Source: Sedimentisphaera sp050251615 (GTDB taxonomy: Bacteria; Planctomycetota; Phycisphaerae; Sedimentisphaerales; Sedimentisphaeraceae). From it: a stretch of 64,000 nucleotides of DNA. This document shows positions 40,250 to 48,500 of this stretch, piece after piece (position 1 is the first letter of the stretch; the number at the start of each line of letters is the position of its first letter). Where the stretch lies: contig JBFWMM010000005.1 in NCBI GenBank assembly GCA_050251615.1, positions 19,022 through 83,021 of the forward strand, given 5' to 3'. The notes beneath the pieces are model-generated. The model had not been told where the DNA came from. It worked only from the letters and a program-made list of their open reading frames with translations, and made no database searches. Both the position numbers and the translations under genes were made by a program.

Positions 40250-41146
40250 ATGAAAACTCTCACAAAACTTCTCATCGTGCTGACGGTAATGGCATCTGTT
40301 TTTGCCGCATCGCCGGAAGTTGTCCCTCTTTGGGACAGTGCAACTCCGGGCGCAATCGGCTCTGAGGATAAGGATATTCCCGTTATGATGCCTTATATCC
40401 CTGCCCCCGAGAAGGCGACAGGTGCCGCCATTATAATCTGCCCGGGAGGCGGATACAGCGGCCTTGCGATGGATCACGAAGGCAGAGAGATAGGCCGGTG
40501 GTGCAGTAGCGCCGGCATTGCGGGTTTTGTGCTTCGTTACAGGCTTCCCGCCAAAGGCTACCCGCACCCCGTACCGCTCTTCGATGCGCAGCGTGCCATC
40601 AGACTTGTCCGCTCGCAGTCCGATAAATGGAACATTGACCCTGCGAAAATCGGCATACTCGGCTTCTCAGCAGGAGGCCATCTCGCCGCCTCTGCTGCGA
40701 CGCATTTTAATGCTCCTGTAACGCTTGATGGCTATGAGAGCGATGAGGTTGACAGGCTTTCTTGCAGGCCGGATTTCTCCGTTCTGGTTTATCCGGTAAT
40801 CTCGATGCAGGGTGAAATTACGCATCGCGGCTCACGTAACAATCTGCTCGGCGCAGAGCCTTCCAAAGAGCTTGTCGAGCTGATGAGCAACGAGCTTCAG
40901 GTAGCAAAGGATACCCCGCCTACGTTTCTCGTGCATGCAAGCGATGACAAGGCAGTTGCGCCGGAAAACAGCATCCGATTCTATCAGGCGCTGCTCAAAG
41001 CAGACGTGCCGGTGGAAATGCATATGTTCCTCAAAGGCGGCCACGGCTTCGGTACGCGCGAAAGCTCCGGCAGAGCAGGCCGCTGGACGGTGCTTTGCGA
41101 GGGCTGGCTGGAGCAGATGGGCATCTCAAAAGCCAAAAGTAAATAG
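40250..41146 (+). CDS. Secreted alpha/beta-hydrolase, acetyl-esterase type
   Basis: 298 residues; GGAG six bases before the ATG; signal peptide MKTLTKLLIVLTVMASVFA. Oxyanion motif CPGGGYSGLAMDHEG, nucleophile Ser in GFSAGGHLA, Asp in HASDDKAV and His in GGHGFG give a complete triad of the BD-FAE/acetylxylan-esterase-like family. The tight spacing to the GH28-SGNH gene indicates one operon, and a role in deacetylating pectin or xylan oligomers is likely. Substrate is inferred from context. Confidence 0.85.
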   Translation: MKTLTKLLIVLTVMASVFAASPEVVPLWDSATPGAIGSEDKDIPVMMPYIPAPEKATGAAIIICPGGGYSGLAMDHEGREIGRWCSSAGIAGFVLRYRLPAKGYPHPVPLFDAQRAIRLVRSQSDKWNIDPAKIGILGFSAGGHLAASAATHFNAPVTLDGYESDEVDRLSCRPDFSVLVYPVISMQGEITHRGSRNNLLGAEPSKELVELMSNELQVAKDTPPTFLVHASDDKAVAPENSIRFYQALLKADVPVEMHMFLKGGHGFGTRESSGRAGRWTVLCEGWLEQMGISKAKSK

Positions 41147-41185
41147 AGGCTTACCGGCGTTTAGCCATGATTTACCCGATTAAAA

Positions 41186-42385
41186 TCAGAAAATGCTTTT
41201 TGATATGCCAAGCTGGAGGCCGCGGATTTCGGAAAGCCCTTTGAGGCGGCCGATTGCTGTATAGCCCGGAGTTATGAAGCCTGTTTTGCCGATGTCGTCA
41301 AGCATATTGTGGCCGTGGTCGGGGCGGAAGATAATCTGCCAGTCGGCGCGGCCTGCGTCTCTGCGGCGGTTCATTTCTTCAAGCAGAAGCAGCACGGCTG
41401 CGTACATGTCGATTGAGCCGTGGAGATGGTCTGCCTCGTAGAATGTGCCGTCTTCGTTTATCTGCGTGTTGCGAAGGTGGGCGATGTTTATGCGGTCGGC
41501 GTATTTCGCTATCATAGCGCAGATGTCGTTGCCTTTGCGGGGGCTCAGCGAGCCGCAGCAAAAGCAAAGGCCGTTGGAGGGCCCATCGTACATTGCGATA
41601 ATGTCGGATAGGTCGGTATCGGAGGAAACTATTCTCGGCAACCCCATTATTGAGTAGGGCGGATCGTCTGCGTGTATGCTCAGGCGCGTCCCCAGCTCAT
41701 CAGCCACCGGCCCCACCTCGCGCAGGAACAAGCGCAGATGTTCTTTGAGCTTTTCGGGCGAGATGTTGTCGTATTTGGCGAGCATTGCGCGGATGTCTTC
41801 TATACCGAGCCCGAGCTTGCAGCCGGGGAAAACGTCTATGATTGTCCGCTCGAACGAAGCGGCCTGCTCTCTGCTTAGAGATTCGTAAAACGCCTTGGCT
41901 TTTGCGAGCTGGTCGGCGCTGTATTCACCTGCCGCCTCGGGGCGCTTCAGAAAATACAGCTCAAAGGCGGCAAATTTTACGGGGTCGTAGTGCATGCACT
42001 CTGTACCGTCGGGAAGTTTGTGGCAGATATCCGTACGCACCCAATCCAGCACGGGCATAAAGTTGTAGATCACATCCTTTATCCCGCAGGCGGCGAGGTT
42101 GCGCAGGGTCTGTTTGTAGTTGTCGATGTATTCGGCGAAGCGGCCCGTGCGCGTTTTGATGTCTTCATGCACCGGCACAGACTCAACCGCCGCCCAGCTG
42201 AGCCCTGCACGCTCTATCATTGCCTTGCGCGCATGTATTGCATCTACGCTCCAGAGCTCCCCGTAGGGGATTTCGTGCAGGCTCGTTATGACGGCGCCTG
42301 CGCCGCATTGCCTTATATCGCTCAGGCTTACAGGGTCTTTCGGCCCGAACCACCTCAGGCTTTCGCGCATCAGAATATCACTCAT
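41186..42385 (-). CDS. uxuA: Mannonate dehydratase
   Basis: 399 residues, cytoplasmic, no signal peptide; GGAAG eight bases before the start. Converts D-mannonate to 2-keto-3-deoxygluconate in hexuronate catabolism. The sequence follows UxuA along its length: SLRWFGPKDPVSLSDIRQCG, the catalytic metal region LSIHADDPPYSIMGLPRIVS, FCCGSLSPR, HLRNTQ, and FRPDHGHNMLDD. It is convergent with the esterase gene (39 bases between stops) and divergent from the GH2 gene, with which it shares a 205-base intergenic region holding an operator candidate. It is the only intracellular sugar-catabolic enzyme of the locus and points to uronate as the carbon gained. Confidence 0.93.
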   Translation of the reverse strand: MSDILMRESLRWFGPKDPVSLSDIRQCGAGAVITSLHEIPYGELWSVDAIHARKAMIERAGLSWAAVESVPVHEDIKTRTGRFAEYIDNYKQTLRNLAACGIKDVIYNFMPVLDWVRTDICHKLPDGTECMHYDPVKFAAFELYFLKRPEAAGEYSADQLAKAKAFYESLSREQAASFERTIIDVFPGCKLGLGIEDIRAMLAKYDNISPEKLKEHLRLFLREVGPVADELGTRLSIHADDPPYSIMGLPRIVSSDTDLSDIIAMYDGPSNGLCFCCGSLSPRKGNDICAMIAKYADRINIAHLRNTQINEDGTFYEADHLHGSIDMYAAVLLLLEEMNRRRDAGRADWQIIFRPDHGHNMLDDIGKTGFITPGYTAIGRLKGLSEIRGLQLGISKSIF

Positions 42386-42518
42386 TTTATTTACTTCCGC
42401 AAATCACCGGACGCTGCCGGAATTATGTTTTATATCATTCAAGTAGGTTGATTTTAGCGTAACGCTGAACTTTAGCAACATTGATTACGTCAATTTATCG
42501 AAAAGCGAACAAAAGCAG

Positions 42519-42547
42519 TTGTAAAGCGCTTGCGTTTTTGTTAGAAT
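42519..42547 (+). promoter_or_regulatory. Promoter with overlapping LacI-like operator, GH2 side of the uxuA/GH2 divergent region
   Basis: TTGTAA (42519-42524), 17 bases, TAGAAT (42542-42547). GTAAAGCGCTTGCG (42521-42534), with palindromic core AAGCGCTT, overlaps the -35 and the spacer, the typical place for repression by a LacI-type regulator. An additional small inverted repeat AGCGT-A-ACGCT lies at 42456-42466 nearer uxuA. Confidence 0.5.
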
Positions 42548-42590
42548 CTTAACCTGCAAATTATTTAGAATATATATCAAAGGATGTCTT

Positions 42591-45578
42591 ATGTATAAGG
42601 TTATGGCTTTAAGTTTACTTTCGTTGCTTTCATTGAGCGCAGCGGACAGCTTGCGTACAGTGCATAATTTCAATTCGGACTGGAAGATTTCAGAATCGGT
42701 CAGGGAAAACAGGCTCGGAGAATTGCCCGATTTTACATCGCCGCAGCTTGATGACTCGGCGTGGAAGCAGGTTACTCTTCCCTGCTCCTGGAATGAGACA
42801 GAGGCGTTTGCAAAAGACATTCACGACCTCTCCACAGGCATTGTCTGGTACCGCAAATACTTTACACTCCCCGCGGATTACGAGAATGGCAAGGTGTTCA
42901 TTGAGTTTGAAGGCGTCAGACAGGGCGGCGAGTTTTATGTGAACGGAGAGTATATCGGACGACACGAAAACGGCGCGATGGCTGCTGGCTTTGATATAAC
43001 GCAGCTTGTAAAGCAGGCGCCGGCTGAAAATCTGATCGCCGTGCGCACCGACAACAGCTGGAACTACCACGAAGTGCTGACCGGCAGCACGTTTCAATGG
43101 AGCGATAAGAACTTTAACGCCAACTACGGTGGCATACCAAAAAACGTCAAGCTGCACATCACCGGCAGGCTCTACCAGACGCTTCCATTATATTCCAACC
43201 TCGGCACTACGGGCGTCTATGTGTATGCGCGCGATTTTGATATTCCCGCAGGCAAGGCACGCATTACCGCAGAATCGCAGGTGCGCAATGAGTATGCGGC
43301 CGCAAAGACACTTGAATATGAGATTTTGCTTAAAGAGCTCGATGGCAGGCTCGTAAAGAAATTTGATGTGGCAAAATGCACGGTATCTCCCGGAGGTACG
43401 GCTGTCGTGAGCGCATCTGCGAATGTGGAAGGCCTGAACTTCTGGAGCTGGGGCTATGGCTACCTCTATGATGTAGAGACAAGCCTGAAAGTTGACGGCG
43501 AAATCGTTGACCGCGTAACAACGCGCACGGGCTTCCGTAAGACGGAGTTTGCCGACGGTATGGTTAAGCTCAATGACCGCGTGATTCAGGTTAAAGGATA
43601 TGCCCAGCGCACAAGCAACGAATGGCCGGCTGTCGGGATAAGCGTTCCGGCATGGCTCAGCGACTTCTCCAACTCGCTTATGGTCGAGAGCAATGCCAAT
43701 CTCGTCCGCTGGATGCATATCGCGCCGAGCAGGCAGGACGTCGAATCCTGCGACCGTGTGGGGCTGATGCAGGCAATGCCCGCAGGTGATGCAGAGAGAG
43801 ACGTAACAGGCCGCCGCTGGGTGCAGCGCAAAGAGCTGATGCGCGATGCGATTATATACAACCGTAACAGCCCGAGCATCATCTTCTATGAGGGAGGCAA
43901 TGAGTCTATCAGCGAGGAACATATGGCCGAGCTCAAAAGCATACGTGACAAATACGACCCGTTCGGCGGCAGAGCTTCAGGCTGCCGCGAAATGCTCGAC
44001 AGCGAAGTGGCAGAGTATGGCGGTGAGATGCTCTATATCAACAAAAGCGCCGATATTCCGATGTGGGCGATGGAATACTCCCGCGATGAGGGCCTCCGGA
44101 AGTACTGGGATGAATTTTCCCCTCCATTCCACAAGGACGGCGCCGGCCCGAAGCGCGGAACAACTCCGCCCGCACCCTACAACCACAATCAGGACACCCA
44201 CGCAATCGAAGATATTGTTCGCTGGTACGACTACTTCGAACAGCGTCCGGGCACAGGCAGGCGCGTCAGTAGCGGGGGAGTGAACATTATATTCAGCGAT
44301 ACCAACACGCATTTTCGTGGCGCGGAGAACTATCGCCGTAGCGGCGAGGTTGACCCGATGCGAATACCCAAGGACGGCTTCTACGCTCATCAGGTTATGT
44401 GGGATGGCTGGGTGGACGTGGAAAAACCACGCGCGCATATCTTCGGGCACTGGAACTACGCCCCTGGGACGGTTAAAGATATCTATGTGGTCAGTTCTGC
44501 GGAAAAGGTGGAGCTGTTTATAAACGGCGCCTCCATTGGCTTCGGCGAGCGAAGCAGCGGTTTTCTCTTTACGTTCAAGGATGTAGAGTGGCAGAGCGGC
44601 AGCGTGAGCGCTGTCGGCTATGATTCAGAAGGGGCGGAAATCTGCTCGGATAAGAAGGTTACAGCCGGAGCGCCCGCAGGCATACGATTAACGCCCCGCG
44701 TTTCACCGCTCGGCCTTAAAGCCGATGGCGCAGATATGGCGCTGGTTGAGGTGGAAGTGGTAGATTCAGCCGGCCGGCGCTGCCCGACAGCTCTGAATAT
44801 GATAAACTTTCGTCTCACAGGCCCCGCCGAGTGGCGCGGGGGCATAGCGCAGGGTGAGGGCAATTATATACTCTCGAAGAGCCTGCCTGTTGAGTGCGGC
44901 GTGAACAGGGTGCTTATTAAAACAACAACGCAGGCCGGTGAGATAAAGCTCGAAGCATCCTCTGGCGGCCTTGCGGCGGCTCAGCTCACCTTGAAATCCG
45001 AAGCGTTCGAGGCTTCCGGAGGGTTGTCTGAGCATTTAAGTGGAGCCGGCCTTCCTGTCCGTCTTGGACGCGGCCCAACGCCGAAAGGCCCGTCATACAC
45101 GGTTACCCGCCTGCCGATAGAAGTTGCCGAGGCAACCGCTGGCGCAAAGCAGGAAAACGTTTCCTTTGCCACAGACGACAACGAGCTTACCCAATGGACC
45201 AACAGCGGCAAGCTTTCAGACGCCTGGATCAAGCTTGCCTTTGAAGAAGAGAAGCTGGTCAGCGAGGTAGTGGTTAAATTCGGCGACTGGCGCAAACGCA
45301 GTTACCCTGTCAGGATACTCGCCGGCCAGAGAGAAGTTTACAAAGGCAATACGCCGCGTTCGCTTGGCTATTGCACGTTCAAATTCGAGCCCGTTCCCGC
45401 GCGTAGCCTTGTCGTTGAGCTGATTGGCTCATCAGCCGAGGAAGACGCGTTCAATCTTGTCGAGGTAACCGGGAAAAAAGATGAAGCGGGAGCCGCTTCC
45501 GGTGATTTCGGCGCCGGCGGCACACTCAAAATAGTCGAAATCGAAGTTTACAGCCCCATGCAATCAGAGGAAATCTAA
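42591..45578 (+). CDS. GH2 family glycosidase with C-terminal discoidin-like domain
   Basis: 995 residues; AAAGGA six bases before the ATG; signal peptide MYKVMALSLLSLLSLSAA. N-terminal GH2 sugar-binding domain (HNFNSDWKISE, LPCSWNETEAF, VWYRKYFTLP), Ig-like domain, TIM barrel with acid/base Glu438 in FYEGGNESIS and probable nucleophile in MWAMEYS, then Ig-like domains and an F5/8 type C (CBM32-like) sandwich from about residue 850 (SFATDDNELTQWTNSG, WIKLAFEE). Predicted beta-galactosidase or related enzyme. The stop codon shares its last base with the start of the next gene (TAATG), so the two are translationally coupled and made together. Confidence 0.88.
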   Translation: MYKVMALSLLSLLSLSAADSLRTVHNFNSDWKISESVRENRLGELPDFTSPQLDDSAWKQVTLPCSWNETEAFAKDIHDLSTGIVWYRKYFTLPADYENGKVFIEFEGVRQGGEFYVNGEYIGRHENGAMAAGFDITQLVKQAPAENLIAVRTDNSWNYHEVLTGSTFQWSDKNFNANYGGIPKNVKLHITGRLYQTLPLYSNLGTTGVYVYARDFDIPAGKARITAESQVRNEYAAAKTLEYEILLKELDGRLVKKFDVAKCTVSPGGTAVVSASANVEGLNFWSWGYGYLYDVETSLKVDGEIVDRVTTRTGFRKTEFADGMVKLNDRVIQVKGYAQRTSNEWPAVGISVPAWLSDFSNSLMVESNANLVRWMHIAPSRQDVESCDRVGLMQAMPAGDAERDVTGRRWVQRKELMRDAIIYNRNSPSIIFYEGGNESISEEHMAELKSIRDKYDPFGGRASGCREMLDSEVAEYGGEMLYINKSADIPMWAMEYSRDEGLRKYWDEFSPPFHKDGAGPKRGTTPPAPYNHNQDTHAIEDIVRWYDYFEQRPGTGRRVSSGGVNIIFSDTNTHFRGAENYRRSGEVDPMRIPKDGFYAHQVMWDGWVDVEKPRAHIFGHWNYAPGTVKDIYVVSSAEKVELFINGASIGFGERSSGFLFTFKDVEWQSGSVSAVGYDSEGAEICSDKKVTAGAPAGIRLTPRVSPLGLKADGADMALVEVEVVDSAGRRCPTALNMINFRLTGPAEWRGGIAQGEGNYILSKSLPVECGVNRVLIKTTTQAGEIKLEASSGGLAAAQLTLKSEAFEASGGLSEHLSGAGLPVRLGRGPTPKGPSYTVTRLPIEVAEATAGAKQENVSFATDDNELTQWTNSGKLSDAWIKLAFEEEKLVSEVVVKFGDWRKRSYPVRILAGQREVYKGNTPRSLGYCTFKFEPVPARSLVVELIGSSAEEDAFNLVEVTGKKDEAGAASGDFGAGGTLKIVEIEVYSPMQSEEI

Positions 45579-48500
45579 TGTCTTTGCATAAAAATACATT
45601 CGTAGCTCTTGCCATGTTTTCAGCTCTTGCCTTTTCGCAACAGGTAAATACCTGCTCGATAGATGTTTCAGCGCCACAGCCGATTGCGAAGGAAGCACCC
45701 CTTGAACAGGGCACCTGCGTAAATCCTGCCGGCGATTCCATTACAGCGGACAGCGTTTCGCTTTTTTATAACGGCGTGCCGTGGGTGCCCGTAGCGGGAG
45801 AATTCCACTACTCCCGCTACCCGCAGGCCGAATGGCGCGGCGAACTGGCGAAGATGAAAGCCGGCGGTATCGACATTGTATCGACGTACGTATTCTGGAT
45901 TCACCACGAAGAAAACCAAGGCGAGTTTGTCTGGAGCGGCGATAAAGACCTGCGCAAATTCGTGCAGCTCTGCGACGAGCTCGGGATGAAATCAATCGTA
46001 CGCCTGGGGCCATGGTGCCATGGCGAGGTGCGCAACGGCGGCTTGCCCGACTGGGTGCAGCATTCCGGCGCCAGACTGCGCACAAAAGACCCGGCGTTTA
46101 TGGGAATGGTAGAGCCGTTCTACAGAGAAATTGCCGCGCAGATAAGCGGCCTGCTCTGGAAAGACGGCGGCCCTGTTATAGGCGTCCAGCTCGACAACGA
46201 GCGCAACGATGTTCCGTATCTGCTTGCGCTCAAACAGCTTGCGATTGACAGCGGAATTGATGTTCCACTGTACACTATGACCGGCTGGAACCGCGTTAAT
46301 ATCCCGGAGAAAGGGCTTCTGCCGCTGTTTGGTTCGTACTCTGTTGCGTTCTGGTATTCGCACAGCAATCACTCATTCAAGAAATCGTTCTTCTTTTCGG
46401 ATGTGCGCGATGATGGTGATATGGGAGCGCAGTTCGAGAATAAGCGCCCCTACCGCGTGGACACGATGATGCAGTTTCCGTTTGTCTGTTGCGAAATTGG
46501 TGGCGGGATGCCGTCAAGCTATACCAAGCGCATAAAGGTGATGCCGGATGAGATCGCGTCTATGGCGCTCGTACGTCTCGGTTGCGGCAACAATATGCCG
46601 GGCTATTATATGTACCATGGCGGCAAAAACCCGCTCGGTAAAACGAATCTAAACGAAGAATCGCCAAACCCGATGCCCATTAAAGACTATGATTTTCAGG
46701 CGCCGCTGGGTGCTTTCGGGCAGGTGCGCGAGCACTATCATCTGCTCAGGCTTCAGCATCTCTTTGTGAGCGATTTCGGGGATAAGCTTGCGCGTATGCC
46801 GCTGTATCTTCCGGAAACGCGCCCCGAAAGCCTTGATGACGTTACTACCCTCCGCTGGAGCGCCCGCTCGGATGGCGAGAGCGGGTTTGTGTTCTTCAAC
46901 AACTACCAGCCCGTATTCCCGCTTCCGGAAAAGGAGAGCGTGCAGTTTGAGGTGAACACGGCAGGTGCAGCTGTAACATTTCCTGCTTCTCCAATTGCAA
47001 TACCCTCAGGCGCGTACGGCATTATGCCGCTCAATATGGACTGCTCTGGCGCCGTGCTCGAATACGCAACTGTTCAGCCTGTTTGCAAGTACGAGCTTGA
47101 AGACGGCTCGCAGGCTTACTTTTTCGCCGAGATCAAAGGCATAACTCCCGAGCTTGCTTTCCGCGCCGAGCAGAGAGATGTTCTCAGTTCAGGTGAAAAG
47201 AAGGCAAACGGCGAAATAACTCGCGTATCCAAAATAAATTGCGGAGAAGAAATCGCTGCGCAGATTACAGCGAAGGATGGCAAAACGGTGTATTTCTTCG
47301 TTCTCTCTAACGCTCAGGCGAAAGGGCTCTACCGTTTGCCGTTTATGGGCAAAGAGCGCATTATTCTCTCGCAAAGCAATATCACGCCTAATGACGGTAA
47401 GCTCATTTTACAGGCCGACAGTGCGGATAAGCTCTCAGCAAGCGTTTTTCCAGCACCGGATAAGGCAGGGGCGCAGTTTGCCCGCTTTAACGCGATCAAA
47501 ACGGACAGCCTCGGCAGTGATGTGAAAATAAGCGTGGAGAAAATCAGCGAAGCTGGCGAAGATGCCTTCAAGCTCCGAGGCACAGACGAATCTGTCTGGG
47601 GGCAGGCTCAAGTTTGGAAGCTCAACATTCCTCACGATACGAATCCCGAGCGCTTGATTCTGAACATCAGCTACAACGGCGATGCCGCACGTCTTTATGT
47701 TGACGGCGAATTCTATGACGACAACTACTACAACGGCGATGAGTTTGCAACAGGGCTGTGGCGAATAGCGCGTGAGGATTGGGATAATCTGACGCTTAAA
47801 GTCCTTCCCTTCAGCGAAGGATTGGAAAATCGCCTGCCCGCGTTTGCGAAAGAAAAGATTGCGGACGCAAAGGCTGCAGGCACCCTCGGTGAGGTAAGCG
47901 TGCGCGCGGAGCGCCTTGCGGAAGGTGTTCTCTCCGCTCGTCTCGATATTACCGCTTTCGGAGCCGTTGCAGACGACAAAACGATAAATACAAAAGCTAT
48001 ACAGGCCGCGATAGATAAAGCCGCGGAAATCAAAGGTACTGTCATCGTGCCCGAAGGCGTATTTATCTCCGGTGCACTCTTTATGAAGCCCGGCGCCAAT
48101 CTCCATCTCGAAAAGGGAGCTGTACTTCGCTGTTCTCTGAATGTGCCGGAAAATTTCCCTGCGCAACGCACGCGTATTGAAGGGCATTTCGAGGATAGCT
48201 TCACCCCCGCGCTGATCAATGCAGACAGGTGCGATGGTATGGTAATCAGCGGCGAGGGCACGCTCGATGGCGCAGGCCGCCCCCTCTGGGATGAATTCTG
48301 GCGCAGACGCAATTCTGGCGAAAAGGGCTTTGTCAACCTGACTATCCCGCGCGCCCGCCTGAGCCTCATCGAAAACTCCAATAACGTAACCGTAAAGGGC
48401 ATAACGTACAAGGATTCGCAGTTCTGGAATCTGCACATTTACAACTGCGATGATGTGCTTGTAGACGGCGTCAGCTTCAAGGTGCCGGATGATTACAGGC

